This document shows positions 1 through 9,113 of a DNA stretch of 64,000 bases, in pieces. The notes below the pieces were generated by a model. That model saw nothing but the letters and a program-made list of their open reading frames with translations. It was not told the origin of the DNA and did not search any database. The stretch is taken from positions 2,790,001 through 2,854,000 of the forward strand of contig OY764195.2 of NCBI GenBank assembly GCA_963668245.2, written 5' to 3'. The position numbers were made by a program, and so were the translations under genes. Within the stretch, counting starts at the first letter, position 1. Each line of letters opens with the position of its first letter. This stretch comes from Anoxybacterium sp963668245. Lineage in GTDB: Bacteria > Bacillota > Clostridia > Peptostreptococcales > Anaerovoracaceae.

Positions 1-785
1 AGGCTCATAACGCTCATTATCAAAGAGGACATACCAAGTCGCAAAATTGAAGTCCCCACCGCTTTATCCCATCGGATGGAAGCAAGCTTGGCCATAAAGG
101 TTGCCCAGCCTCTGCCGAAATAAATCCAACTCGCAAGGGTATATACCAACATCCCCACATTGGTTGCCCAAGCAGCTCCTTCGATACCCCATTGAAATGT
201 CACAATGAAAAGGTATTTAAAGACTGCATCCACCGCTAAGCCGATTCCCATCATGACAGCAGCTGTTTTCATTTTTCCCTCTGCACGGATAATCATATTG
301 CCCGCCAGCCCATATATCCAAAAGAAGGCACCATAGGTCGTGATGCGAAAATACTGGTTTCCTAAAACCAAAGCCTCGTCTCTTCCGCCCATGGCCGCAA
401 TCAGTTGCATAGAAAATAGCAGTCCTAAAAGAATATAAATTGCCGTCGCTATGAAAGAAAGAAAATTGACATTGCCTAATAGCTGTTCCTGGGTTTTTTT
501 ATCCTTTGCACCTATGGCAATACTTAAAACAGAACCCGCCCCGACTCCAATCAGGGAGCCGATTGCCACACTGATCTGAGACAGTGGATATGCTACAGAA
601 ACACCTGCAAGAGCTGCTTCGCCTACATATCTTCCAACAAAAAACACATCCAATACAGAATTCATACCATACAGCACCATTGCTACAATTGCCGGCCACG
701 ATAAATTCCGCATCACCCTCCATATTCCTGCAGTTAATATAAAATGCTTCTGTTTTTCCTTTTCGTCAATTAGCGTATTTCCCAT
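1..785 (-). CDS. MATE family efflux transporter, N-terminal part (runs off window)
   Basis: Reading on the minus strand from ATG at 785 gives 261 codons without a stop up to the window edge, so the C-terminal part lies outside. GGAGG stands 5 bases before the ATG. The product has repeated hydrophobic segments and the typical MATE pattern near residues 70-95 (IGVGAGSVLSIAIGAKDKK), as in the NorM/DinF group of Na+- or H+-driven drug and metabolite exporters of the cell membrane. A TetR regulator gene lies 109 bp upstream in the same direction, which suggests a regulated drug or metabolite exporter. The substrate cannot be read from sequence. Confidence 0.88.
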   Translation of the reverse strand, partial: MGNTLIDEKEKQKHFILTAGIWRVMRNLSWPAIVAMVLYGMNSVLDVFFVGRYVGEAALAGVSVAYPLSQISVAIGSLIGVGAGSVLSIAIGAKDKKTQEQLLGNVNFLSFIATAIYILLGLLFSMQLIAAMGGRDEALVLGNQYFRITTYGAFFWIYGLAGNMIIRAEGKMKTAAVMMGIGLAVDAVFKYLFIVTFQWGIEGAAWATNVGMLVYTLASWIYFGRGWATFMAKLASIRWDKAVGTSILRLGMSSLIMSVMS

Positions 786-800
786 TTCACCCTCCTTTTT

Positions 801-816
801 GTTAGAGTTGTCTAAC
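801..816. promoter_or_regulatory. Inverted repeat GTTAGA-N4-TCTAAC before the MATE gene
   Basis: A perfect 6-bp inverted repeat with a 4-bp centre sits 16 bp upstream of the MATE start codon, over the likely leader or promoter. It differs from the palindromes before the tetR gene, so it may bind another regulator. Function is inferred from position only. Confidence 0.4.
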
Positions 817-893
817 TTTATGATAATTTTTTTGAGGCCCTTTAGGACCTCAATTTAATACCGATAAATTTTTATTTACAGCTTGATACATTT

Positions 894-1511
894 TTATATA
901 TTAAGAATCCTTTTCCATCCCGCCGTAAAAAACTGCTTTAAGCTGTCTATATAACGATCCGCTGCTTCTCTGGGCATATCATGCCTTACAACCTCAAAGA
1001 CTGCAGAAAAAAACGCACTTGCAATAATATGAAGCAGCTCTGGGGTAACTCTTCCTATTTCTAATGCATCATTTCCGGTGGATTTGACAAACCGCAAAGT
1101 ATACTCCACTTCAATCGCTACAAGGTCATGAACAAAATCTGAAAATGAAGTACCCTCTGCACAAGAAATCAGCAACTTGAATTCATCAAAATACTCATAA
1201 ATATATGCAACGAACTCCTTTACTTCGCCAGAGCTATAGTCGCACACATTTTCTCTTTTTGTTTCCACGGGTAGTTGGTCAAATTCCTCTTGTGCCGCCA
1301 TAAACATAGCTCTAAGACCATCTACTGCTGGAGATACCAGTGCTTCAAACAAGGCTTCCTTATCTGGATAATACCCATAAAAAGCACCAGTTGTAACCCC
1401 TGCACGCTTTACAATGTTTCTTAAGGAGGCATCTTTAAAGCCTTTTTCCAAAAACTCATTTCTACCTTCAGCCATGATTCTTTGCAATGTATTTAATTCG
1501 TCTGCACTCAT
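894..1511 (-). CDS. TetR family transcriptional regulator
   Basis: A 205-residue protein with an N-terminal TetR helix-turn-helix at about residues 28-55 (SLRNIVKRAGVTTGAFYGYY) and a variable ligand-binding C-terminal half. I start it at ATG 1511, because GGAGG lies 5 bases upstream; the in-frame GTG at 1523 lies within that ribosome-binding site. Two adjacent 13-bp palindromes upstream (1533-1558) are the probable autoregulatory operator. The MATE gene lies just downstream on the same strand, so the protein probably represses an efflux operon. The inducer is unknown. Confidence 0.9.
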   Translation of the reverse strand: MSADELNTLQRIMAEGRNEFLEKGFKDASLRNIVKRAGVTTGAFYGYYPDKEALFEALVSPAVDGLRAMFMAAQEEFDQLPVETKRENVCDYSSGEVKEFVAYIYEYFDEFKLLISCAEGTSFSDFVHDLVAIEVEYTLRFVKSTGNDALEIGRVTPELLHIIASAFFSAVFEVVRHDMPREAADRYIDSLKQFFTAGWKRILNI

Positions 1512-1532
1512 ATTGTCCTCCACTTTACGTAC

Positions 1533-1558
1533 ATAACACCGTTATATAACATCGTTAT
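1533..1558. promoter_or_regulatory. Tandem palindromic operator upstream of tetR
   Basis: Two immediately adjacent 13-mers, ATAACACCGTTAT (1533-1545) and ATAACATCGTTAT (1546-1558), are each a 5-bp palindrome round a 3-bp centre. They differ at a single base. Paired palindromes are usual for TetR operators, which bind two dimers. Confidence 0.65.
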
Positions 1559-1741
1559 ATCAATAATATTCTAATGCGCCTAATATGTCAAGTACGTAGT
1601 TATTCTTTTGAAATAAAGGGAGACTTATTCATTTTCAATGACGGTAATAAAATGTATTAAAACAGCGGTGAACAATGTAGTTTTATGGTGAAAAGGAAGA
1701 AAATAATTGTCGTACCTCATAATTCGTCACCTCAATATTTT

Positions 1742-1975
1742 TCATTTCCACGCTGGAAGCTTTGACATCATTGTCTTTGCAGCATTTTTAGCAACTTCTT
1801 TTTCAAGCCCTTGAGTTTTCACAATAAAATCCGCTAAATTCTCTAACTTTTCTTCATATGATTTCATACTGCCATCTTCCCTGGCGCAAAATTTGCAATA
1901 GTCTTTGCTTTCATCATTTAGCGCAAAATCTGACTTCAACTTCATAGGCATTCCACATGCTATGCATGACTTCAT
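1742..1975 (-). CDS. Small zinc-ribbon protein
   Basis: A 77-residue protein with two CxxC pairs, CIAC at residues 4-7 and CKFC at residues 27-30, the pattern of the Zn_ribbon_2 family of small clostridial proteins; the rest is a helical tail. Its ATG overlaps the TGA of the tetR gene upstream (ATGA), so the two are translationally coupled. Members often sit beside regulators; the role is unknown. It may bind metal or a partner protein. Confidence 0.75.
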   Translation of the reverse strand: MKSCIACGMPMKLKSDFALNDESKDYCKFCAREDGSMKSYEEKLENLADFIVKTQGLEKEVAKNAAKTMMSKLPAWK

Positions 1976-2571
1976 TTAACCTCACCTCCTCCTGTGTATA
2001 ACAAATCCATAAAATAATTTACAAGTTCATTTCCATAGCAAGCAATTACTTTTTCATTAGGTGAAAAGAGTTTTTTATTGATTAAATAATAATGTATCAG
2101 TCCGACCCATGTGTTAAACAAAAAATGCATAGGCATCTCTTTAATTCTTCCATCCTTCATTTCACTTCTTGCTGCTTGGCTAATATGAAATGATATATTC
2201 GATTGTATTCCTATCAAAGTATGATTTATACTCGGCTCTAATAATGGTACCTCTGTAATCAATTTAATATATAGTTCTTCATACTCACCTAGAGCTTCTA
2301 AATGAGCCATCAGTATTTTTTTCATATCGCACTTCATATCTACCAGCTCATGTAATCGCATTGTTACCATATCACCAAACTTAGAAATAGCTTCCTCCAT
2401 TAGGCGATCTTTTGTCGGAAAGTGAACAAATATGGTTCCATGAGAAACCTTGGCCATTTTGGCTACATCAGATGTTGTTGTTGCTGAAATTCCATTGCTT
2501 GCATATAAGCACAACGCAGCACCTAAAATGTTCTCGCGCGTTTTTTCCTTTTGACTTTTTCTCTTGTTCAT
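1972..2571 (-). CDS. TetR family transcriptional regulator
   Basis: A 199-residue TetR protein. The helix-turn-helix is at about residues 32-58 (TTSDVAKMAKVSHGTIFVHF) and a helical ligand-binding domain follows. It is the first gene of a two-gene unit with the zinc-ribbon protein. Overlapping palindromes 13-33 bp before the start are the likely autoregulatory site. It is not closely similar to the TetR at 894-1511, and no transporter or enzyme target is adjacent. Confidence 0.88.
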   Translation of the reverse strand: MNKRKSQKEKTRENILGAALCLYASNGISATTTSDVAKMAKVSHGTIFVHFPTKDRLMEEAISKFGDMVTMRLHELVDMKCDMKKILMAHLEALGEYEELYIKLITEVPLLEPSINHTLIGIQSNISFHISQAARSEMKDGRIKEMPMHFLFNTWVGLIHYYLINKKLFSPNEKVIACYGNELVNYFMDLLYTGGGEVK

Positions 2572-2583
2572 ATAATGACCCCC

Positions 2584-2604
2584 AACTCATTGAGTTATTA
2601 CTCA
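2584..2604. promoter_or_regulatory. Overlapping inverted repeats upstream of second tetR
   Basis: AACTCATTGAGTT (2584-2596, 6-bp arms round one base) overlaps TGAGTTATTACTCA (2591-2604, 5-bp arms). The shared TGAGT half-site means three half-sites lie in 21 bp. This is a likely TetR operator over the promoter of the tetR/zinc-ribbon unit. Confidence 0.5.
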
Positions 2605-2662
2605 TTATAATTGTTTTCTTGTTTTTTGTCAAACTGTCCTTTTTTTATCATATGATAATTTT

Positions 2663-2953
2663 CTATGCCACATATCGTATCTGATGTACTTGTATAGGTT
2701 TTGAATCCTTTCCACACAAAACAGAAAGCATCAGCAGGGCCGTGATTACTGTATAAATACCAAAGATAACAAAGACATTGATCTGTTTTTTAGAATGGAT
2801 AAATAGAAAGGAGATAAGAAGCACAACACTTTCAAAATATCTAGCAACAATCAAAAGTTGATTTGCGCAATAATCATAAACCGTAAAAATCCGGATACTT
2901 TCATAGGATATTGTGTGGAATAGATCCATAATGCTGATAAAAATATGCGATCC
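2663..2953 (-). pseudogene. Remnant of a MASE3 membrane sensor domain
   Basis: The open stretch encodes about 96 residues, 88 from the first ATG (2929). It carries the MASE3 signature: DLFHTISYES, then ANQLLIVARYFES and hydrophobic helices. MASE3 is normally the N-terminal membrane sensor of histidine kinases or GGDEF proteins. Homology begins before the first ATG, just after an in-frame stop, and the reading frame ends after about three helices with no output domain. I therefore read it as a piece of a sensor gene truncated at both ends. A small expressed membrane protein is less likely but possible. Confidence 0.5.
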
Positions 2954-2963
2954 TTACGATTGT

Positions 2964-3707
2964 TCACATATCACGAACTAAATCTCTTTCTGAATTCCCT
3001 ATATAAAATTCATCAATTTTTATTTTTAATTTTTCAATTTCTTCATCCATATATATTCCTATCATCAAATTATGGTTGCTAAGCATTTCTACATGAAGTT
3101 TCATAACTTCACATCGTTTTTTAGAATCATCAAAGTGTATGGCAAAAAGTTCATCAAGTTCAAAGAAAGCTTCGGTTAGCTGTTCCTTATAACCTCTATC
3201 CAAATGAATTTTGATGTCTTTGAGAATTTCGATAATTTTGTGATGTTCCTTAGCATGTTTTTCTTTAGCATAGATTTCATGCAGATGGGCCATTGTCTTA
3301 TCAGTCTGCTGTGCAATCCATTCGTCATGATCTTTCTTCTCTATTTTACTAATCTTCTCCACAAAGCTATCACCTTCAAGCGCCAAGATCTGGTCTGCTA
3401 GAGAAATAGAATCTTCTAGTTCTCGAAGAGATTCTTCTAGCGCTTCCATTCGTCTGGTTATCATTCTCAATTGTGTATTGTGATCCTTCATGAAGAAATC
3501 TTTTATTTCTTCTAAAGATAAATTGAGACGCTTAAGTTTCTGTATTAGATTCAATCTCTCTACGCTTTCTATATTAAAATACCAATAATTATTATTATCA
3601 ATATAGGATGGTTCAAGTAATCCCAGCTTCTTGTAATGCCTAATTGCCTTTTTCGATACCGCACAATAAGCCGCAATTTCACTTGACCTAAATATTCTTT
3701 CACTCAT
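2964..3707 (-). CDS. MerR family regulator (MerR1)
   Basis: A 247-residue protein with an N-terminal MerR winged helix (residues 8-32, SSEIAAYCAVSKKAIRHYKK), a dimerising coiled coil at about 80-125 and a long helical C-terminal domain. The C-terminal part lacks the cysteine pattern of metal-sensing MerR proteins, so an organic or membrane signal is more likely. It is a clear paralogue of MerR2 at 9114-9803. A MerR-type promoter with a 19-bp spacer stands before it (3732-3762), suggesting autoregulation, and the same box lies before the SLH protein and the 4Fe-4S membrane protein. Confidence 0.9.
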   Translation of the reverse strand: MSERIFRSSEIAAYCAVSKKAIRHYKKLGLLEPSYIDNNNYWYFNIESVERLNLIQKLKRLNLSLEEIKDFFMKDHNTQLRMITRRMEALEESLRELEDSISLADQILALEGDSFVEKISKIEKKDHDEWIAQQTDKTMAHLHEIYAKEKHAKEHHKIIEILKDIKIHLDRGYKEQLTEAFFELDELFAIHFDDSKKRCEVMKLHVEMLSNHNLMIGIYMDEEIEKLKIKIDEFYIGNSERDLVRDM

Positions 3708-3731
3708 ACAAACACCTCCTTAACACCCCTA

Positions 3732-3762
3732 ATACTAACATGCGACCTAAGGACGCAGTCAA
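3732..3762 (-). promoter_or_regulatory. MerR-type promoter of merR1 (19-bp spacer)
   Basis: On the minus strand TTGACT (3757-3762) and TAGTAT (3732-3737) are separated by 19 bp, the overlong spacer typical of MerR-activated promoters. The spacer holds the near-palindrome GCGTCCTTAGGTCGC (3742-3756), which recurs at 8230-8244 and 9079-9093. Confidence 0.75.
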
Positions 3763-3861
3763 CGACATTTATGCATATCGGTACCTTAAAATTACATTAA
3801 CTTAATATGATTCGATGCTTGGCACTATCAACCCACACTCGGGACTTGCGCCGGTTAGATT

Positions 3862-3917
3862 GCGCCCAAGCTGGGCGCACAAGAAAAGCCAGTGATCTAT
3901 TTTATAAATCGCTGGCT
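3862..3917 (-). terminator. Two hairpins after the SLH protein gene
   Basis: AGCCAGTGAT (3887-3896) pairs with ATCGCTGGCT (3908-3917), with one G-T pair, 28 bp after the stop codon of the gene at 3945-7997. A second hairpin, GCGCCC-AAGCT-GGGCGC (3862-3878), follows. Neither has a long T-run, but their position fits transcription termination. Confidence 0.5.
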
Positions 3918-3944
3918 ACTCCTGATATGATTTTTAAATTAGTA

Positions 3945-6900
3945 CTACTTGTTAATTAATCCTGATTCCACCAATAGGTTTTTGATTGCCTGTACCGCTT
4001 CAGCATTGGTCAATTTAGATTTCGGTGAGATCGTTGTTTTAGATGTTCCATTGAACACATTAGCTGATAAAACCTCGGAAACATATGAAACGGCCCACGC
4101 ACTTACTAATGAGCTATCCGAATACAATAAGAACCGATTGTCATCCTTCCCCTCTAGCTTAGTAATTAACATCGCTCTTTGATACATTGTCATGGCTTCT
4201 TCTCTTGTAATGCCATTCTCTCCTCTAAACGTACCATCTTCATATCCAATTACAATTCCATACTCATTTGCAATCATTATTGCAAGAGATCTATCATTGG
4301 TATCTTTTACATCACTATATTTATTTTCATATGTTGTACCTTCTCTATAAAGACCCAAAGCTCTTACAATATATTCTGCAAAGTCTGCTCTTGTAATCGC
4401 TTGATCCGGTTCAAAACTATCCACATTGAACACAATCAGTCTTGAGGCCATATCATTGACCGCATCTTCTGCCCAATGATTTTCTACAGATTTCACGGTA
4501 ATCGGATTCCAGATGACTGAGTAATTTGAGTTCGTCAATGAGTTGAGTTTTGCATACCATTTCCCATCCTCTTGAAACACTTCTGTTGGCACATGACTGT
4601 AATTCCCATCTGGATTAAATACGATACCTGTTGTAATCTTGCTTGGATCAACTCCTTCCGGAATCTCAATCACTCTTTCTACATAATTATTAAACTTGTC
4701 GATTCCAAAATAAGATGTTGACCCATCTGCTTTAGTTGTTCTGGCAACGATTTCAAATGCTACCGGTGGAAATATCAGCTCTGCATTGTTTGCTTGTGCA
4801 ATTTCGTTATACTTCTCGATTACAGATGCATTTAATTTTGTAATCTGTACTTCCACTTTAATATCTTTTAAAGCATCCTCTGAAACACCTAGCTCTTTTG
4901 CCACATTAGATATTGTGAGTTCTTCTGCTGGAATAATATACTCTACAGCGTCTTTTATAATAGACACATCAAAGATAGTATCTTCTAGTTTCTTCACAAT
5001 ATCACCCGTCAGCTCAACCTTTGCAATCTCTGCTGTTTTGTCTGCCACTGGGAACTCAACGATGTTGCCATCTCCAGATGAATTTTTCTTGATGGCTTCA
5101 TCAATTTTACCATCTATCGCCGTATTGTTTACTGATAATGTAACCGTCTTCTTTCCATCCTCTATGGTTTTTACCTCAGTTCCAACATTTTCAGTTTTAC
5201 CATTAACAATAACACTAACAGCTGTTTCATTGCTTGGTGTTGAACTTCCTTGACTAGAGCCTCCACTTGAGCCTCCACTACTTGCATTTGCCCTAGTTAT
5301 TGTGATTGTATAGGTTTTAGTTGTTATAGCATCTTCAGCTGTCACAATAATTGTTAGGGTATTGGCTCCTACATTTAAAGCGATATTGCCACTTGTTTCT
5401 CCACTGTTGACAGCCACTCCATTAACTGTAATTGTTGCATTCCCATCAGCTGATGTCGGTGTTACTGTGATTTCTGAAATGGCATTTGACACTGAACTTG
5501 TATAATCAGTTGTATTTGAATCAAAGGTTGGAGACAAGGTCCCATTATTCAATGTCAAATTGCTCAAAGTGCTATCTGATGACGGAGAAGCTTCTCTAGT
5601 CACAACTATGCTATAAGTCTTCGTCGTCACACCATCTGCAGCTGTTACAATAATTGTTATGGTATTGGCTCCTACATTTAAAGCGATATTGCCACTTGCT
5701 TCTCCACTGTTGACAGCCACTCCATTGACAGTAATTGTCGAAGTGTTTTCTGCAGCAGTTGGTGTCACTGTAATATCAGTCACATCATTACCTACTGTAG
5801 CTGTATAATTCTTTGGACCGGAACTAAACTCTGGTGATAGTGTTCCCTGATTTATCTCAAGATTGCTTAAGTCTGGAAGATTACTCATAGCGCCTTCCGC
5901 TTCTTCTTGACTTATCGGTCCATCCCATATCTTTATTGAATAAACTTTCCCACCAGAAGCATACTCGGTTTGTGTATCTTCATCATCATAAAAGAATCCA
6001 AATCTTGTCTTCCCGTCAACTAGCGACGGTAAAGCATCTCCATCTGTGTCATCCACTTCAAATTCTTTTACCAAAGAACCATCTATAATAATATAAGCAG
6101 TAAAAGTGTTATCTTCTCCGTTACGTGTTGCCACAATATCCACTATTTGACCATTGGATATTTGTATAGAGCCCAGCGTATCATGAGGATAGAATGTTAC
6201 ATATCCTTCATCATAAAAATAGAAACCGTTGTCTGACCCCTTATTACTATAATCAATAATTTTTAAATAATCATCAATAATCTCGTTGTACGAAAATCTA
6301 ACACCAATAGAGTAACTGGTAGAAATATCTTGATTGACATCTATCGTCAAACCACCACCAGGCTCTCCATCCGCTGTCCAAGTCCAGTAGGTTTGATCAT
6401 CTTCTAAAGCACCATTTGTACCAAACGCACTTGTCGCTGTATTATATTTTTCACAAGTAGAATTTCCATGTATATCAACAAATATTTCTTCGTCACCAAC
6501 ATCATAAAGTTCATTAAAGTCATACTCTACAATAACACCAACTTCTCTGGTTAATTCAATTACGTAGGTTTTTGTCGTCACGCCATTTTCGGCAGTCACT
6601 ACAATCGTTATTGTATTGATACCTACATCTAAAGCAATGTTACCACTTGCTTCTCCACTGTTGACAGCCACTCCATTAACTGTAATTGTTGCATTCCCAT
6701 CGACTGATGTCGGTGTTACTGTGATTTCTGCAATATCATTTGAAACTGTACTTGTATAGGCATTTGTGTTTGAATCAAATGATGGGGATAGGGTTCCACT
6801 ACTAAGCGTTAATGAAGACAAAGTCGCATCTGAAGAAGGTTTACTCGCTCTTATAATCTCCCAAGCAGAATACCATCTAAGCTGTGGATAAGTTGTGTCT

Positions 6901-7997
6901 TCCGTTATATTCCATATGTTTGTAAAATCCCAATCTATAAAGGTTGCTTGTTTCATGAGATTGGCCGTTGTTTCCCCAGTTGAACCTGTGGTTACACCAT
7001 TCGTTGTTGCTTGAGTCTGTAATGTCGTTTCTGTATCAAAAAAACATGAAGTATCTGTACTGGAATTATGATAGAGTCCAAAAAGACCACCTACACTAAG
7101 AGTCGTGCCAGCTACACTTCCAGTTGCCAAACACTTTGTTGTATCAGTATAATAAACTTGTCCGCTAATTCCAGCGCCTCTTTGATTACTTACGCTAATA
7201 CTCATTTCTGATAAACAGTTATCAATCATAGAATTAGATGGTACATTGACGTTTCCAAAATTATAACCTGAAACGCCACCTAAATACGCTGTACCTACTA
7301 TACTGCCTTTGGTCCAGCACTCTGATATAGACGCCGCTGTTGTTGTGTTTAAAGAAGAATCTAATTTAGCAACGATTCCTCCAATCTGTCCGCTACTGCG
7401 ATTACTTGCCGTTAAGGTCATATCTACATAACATTTTTCAACAGTACCCCTGTTTATAACAGCTATCCCTCCAATGTATGCAAAATTATTCCCTGTAGAA
7501 TTTAAAGTAATACTTCCTGTAACAACACATGAACTTATCTTTGCACCTTCTTTTATTTCATTAGCAATTGTACTTAAGTTTCCTACATGACTTGAAGAAA
7601 CAATGTTTACATTTTCAAAACCTATATTTTTAATAACACCATCCGAATTTAAAAATTGTATAAAAGAAAATGGCACATCTGCAGTACTCGCTAAATTAAT
7701 AATTTTGAAATAATCTCCGTCTAACGTACCACTAAAATTAGGGATAGGCGTCCATGTAACTCCAGTCATATCAATATCAGAAGTCAATATGAAATAACTT
7801 GTACTAAAGTTTCTAATCTCATCAAGTTGGGCTACTGAAGAAACTTGGTAAGGGTTCCCAACGCTTCCATCCCCTCCTTCAAACCCTCCTGCGGCATAGA
7901 CTACATTGTTTTCAGACGAAAATAGTGCAGGGGCTATGCCAAATAACATCAGCATCACTAATACAATTGCAATGCCGCTTCTATAGTTTTTATACAT
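3945..7997 (-). CDS. Secreted SLH-domain surface protein with cadherin-like repeats
   Basis: A 1350-residue exported protein. Residues 1-35 are a signal peptide. About 36-380 is a GLUG-like repeat region rich in Gly, Ile and Ser. Three copies of a cadherin-like beta-sandwich domain follow (near 388-485, 709-805 and 807-905), each with the shared core VTPT...ITVNGVAVNSGE. A LamG-like lectin domain (about 486-705) lies between the first two. A Gly/Ser linker near 908-925 and an unassigned domain lead to three SLH repeats (about 1170-1350) that anchor the protein in the cell wall. Its MerR-type promoter lies 223 bp upstream. Likely an adhesin or wall-bound binding protein; the ligand is unknown. 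Confidence 0.88.
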   Translation of the reverse strand: MYKNYRSGIAIVLVMLMLFGIAPALFSSENNVVYAAGGFEGGDGSVGNPYQVSSVAQLDEIRNFSTSYFILTSDIDMTGVTWTPIPNFSGTLDGDYFKIINLASTADVPFSFIQFLNSDGVIKNIGFENVNIVSSSHVGNLSTIANEIKEGAKISSCVVTGSITLNSTGNNFAYIGGIAVINRGTVEKCYVDMTLTASNRSSGQIGGIVAKLDSSLNTTTAASISECWTKGSIVGTAYLGGVSGYNFGNVNVPSNSMIDNCLSEMSISVSNQRGAGISGQVYYTDTTKCLATGSVAGTTLSVGGLFGLYHNSSTDTSCFFDTETTLQTQATTNGVTTGSTGETTANLMKQATFIDWDFTNIWNITEDTTYPQLRWYSAWEIIRASKPSSDATLSSLTLSSGTLSPSFDSNTNAYTSTVSNDIAEITVTPTSVDGNATITVNGVAVNSGEASGNIALDVGINTITIVVTAENGVTTKTYVIELTREVGVIVEYDFNELYDVGDEEIFVDIHGNSTCEKYNTATSAFGTNGALEDDQTYWTWTADGEPGGGLTIDVNQDISTSYSIGVRFSYNEIIDDYLKIIDYSNKGSDNGFYFYDEGYVTFYPHDTLGSIQISNGQIVDIVATRNGEDNTFTAYIIIDGSLVKEFEVDDTDGDALPSLVDGKTRFGFFYDDEDTQTEYASGGKVYSIKIWDGPISQEEAEGAMSNLPDLSNLEINQGTLSPEFSSGPKNYTATVGNDVTDITVTPTAAENTSTITVNGVAVNSGEASGNIALNVGANTITIIVTAADGVTTKTYSIVVTREASPSSDSTLSNLTLNNGTLSPTFDSNTTDYTSSVSNAISEITVTPTSADGNATITVNGVAVNSGETSGNIALNVGANTLTIIVTAEDAITTKTYTITITRANASSGGSSGGSSQGSSTPSNETAVSVIVNGKTENVGTEVKTIEDGKKTVTLSVNNTAIDGKIDEAIKKNSSGDGNIVEFPVADKTAEIAKVELTGDIVKKLEDTIFDVSIIKDAVEYIIPAEELTISNVAKELGVSEDALKDIKVEVQITKLNASVIEKYNEIAQANNAELIFPPVAFEIVARTTKADGSTSYFGIDKFNNYVERVIEIPEGVDPSKITTGIVFNPDGNYSHVPTEVFQEDGKWYAKLNSLTNSNYSVIWNPITVKSVENHWAEDAVNDMASRLIVFNVDSFEPDQAITRADFAEYIVRALGLYREGTTYENKYSDVKDTNDRSLAIMIANEYGIVIGYEDGTFRGENGITREEAMTMYQRAMLITKLEGKDDNRFLLYSDSSLVSAWAVSYVSEVLSANVFNGTSKTTISPKSKLTNAEAVQAIKNLLVESGLINK

Positions 7998-8219
7998 CGA
8001 TTAACCACCATCCTTTATTATTTTAACTAGATATTAATGATTCATACAATATCAACAGTATTGTTGTGACTTAATTTTTATGCCGTTTTTTCCATAACCT
8101 TTATGCCTTTTTAATACGCTATCAATACGATTCATTTCTTTGTTTTCAACTTTTATATGCCTCCCTCTTTCTATAACAATCAAAACAAAGTAACGCCTTA
8201 ATATACTACTATCTGCTAA

Positions 8220-8250
8220 AGCTTATCATGCGCCCTAAGAGCGCAGTCAA
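8220..8250 (-). promoter_or_regulatory. MerR-type promoter of the SLH protein gene
   Basis: TTGACT (8245-8250) and a weak -10 TAAGCT (8220-8225) flank a 19-bp spacer holding GCGCTCTTAGGGCGC (8230-8244), nearly the same as the merR1 box. The 223-bp untranslated leader that follows (7998-8219) holds three copies of TATGCC (8079-8084, 8102-8107, 8156-8161) and no ORF. Confidence 0.65.
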
Positions 8251-8294
8251 CACAAAGAACAACAACTTTTGTAATTTTTTTTCATATCTAGCAA

Positions 8295-8984
8295 CTACTT
8301 TTCCATTTCGATGGCTTTTACAGGACAGACAGCCTTACATCGATAACATGATGTACACCACAAATCGTGATTAATAGCATCACTTTTTCTTCCAGGATCA
8401 CAATCCATCAAGCATATTTCTGAACAAATTTGACATTCCGTGCATTTTTCAATATTCCTGATTAGTCTTTTTTCATTCTTTAACGAGCTTAATTTTGAGA
8501 GGGCACCCACAAAGCAAAAATACTTACAATATGCATGACTCTCTATGAGACAAAAAAAGAATCCCAAATTAAAAAATAGGCCGAACATACTTAAAAAGTT
8601 ATCATATGATCTAGTCAGAAGGGGTATCGCAACAATCGCTGCCATAAAAAAATACCTAAGCATTTTGAGTCTGTTTCGCACTTTCTGTCCAATAAAATAA
8701 TCATATTTTCTTCTAAAAACAAATCTTCCTACAATATCAATACCATCCTGCAGCCTTGAAAGAAAACAAGCCTTTCCACAAAAGAAATTGCCGAAGATAA
8801 ACACTAAAATGAGAATGACAGACGTTAGAGCCGTATCCCATATCGCAAAAGGTATGTTAAAAACCCCTGTCAAGAATTCAATAGAAAAATAAATTGCCAT
8901 GTATATCAAAACATAGATCCATTTCTTTTTTTCATGAATCTTTAACGTATTGTACTTTGTAATAAATAATAAATTCTTAAACAT
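8295..8984 (-). CDS. NapH/YccM-like 4Fe-4S membrane protein
   Basis: A 229-residue protein with about four transmembrane segments, then a C-terminal ferredoxin domain holding two CxxCxxCxxxC clusters (CTECQICSEIC and CTSCYRCKAVC). Cysteines next to the helices (FCGKAC, CKYFC) match the NapH/NosR-like membrane ferredoxin family, which passes electrons between the quinone pool and exported redox enzymes. No redox enzyme is adjacent. Its promoter is a MerR box in the divergent region shared with MerR2, so expression probably responds to the MerR2 signal. The electron acceptor is unknown. Confidence 0.82.
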   Translation of the reverse strand: MFKNLLFITKYNTLKIHEKKKWIYVLIYMAIYFSIEFLTGVFNIPFAIWDTALTSVILILVFIFGNFFCGKACFLSRLQDGIDIVGRFVFRRKYDYFIGQKVRNRLKMLRYFFMAAIVAIPLLTRSYDNFLSMFGLFFNLGFFFCLIESHAYCKYFCFVGALSKLSSLKNEKRLIRNIEKCTECQICSEICLMDCDPGRKSDAINHDLWCTSCYRCKAVCPVKAIEMEK

Positions 8985-9068
8985 TTTCTACTTCACTCCT
9001 CCATTTGTATCAAGCCATTTGCTACCAAATATTTTTTTCGTTCACACTCTTTTTCTTATGATATAATC

Positions 9069-9099
9069 ACTATAATGCGCGACCCAAGGGCGAAGTCAA
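9069..9099 (-). promoter_or_regulatory. Divergent MerR-type promoter between the ferredoxin gene and merR2
   Basis: On the minus strand TTGACT (9094-9099) and TATAGT (9069-9074) with a 19-bp spacer serve the 8295-8984 gene. The spacer holds TCGCCCTTGGGTCGC (9079-9093). On the plus strand TATAAT (9062-9067) could serve merR2, so one operator would control both directions. Confidence 0.75.
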
Positions 9100-9113
9100 G
9101 GAGGTTTTTTATT

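Noticed and set aside
4786..5253. Long plus-strand ORFs inside the SLH genes (also 12491-12961 and 14522-14821)
   Set aside because: They lie antisense to clear SLH-protein coding sequence, have no ribosome-binding sites and arise from the repetitive Thr/Ser/Val-rich codons.
5300..6800. Possible CRISPR-like repeat array
   Set aside because: The repeats are in-frame cadherin-like domains of about 95 residues within a coding gene, not short direct repeats with spacers.
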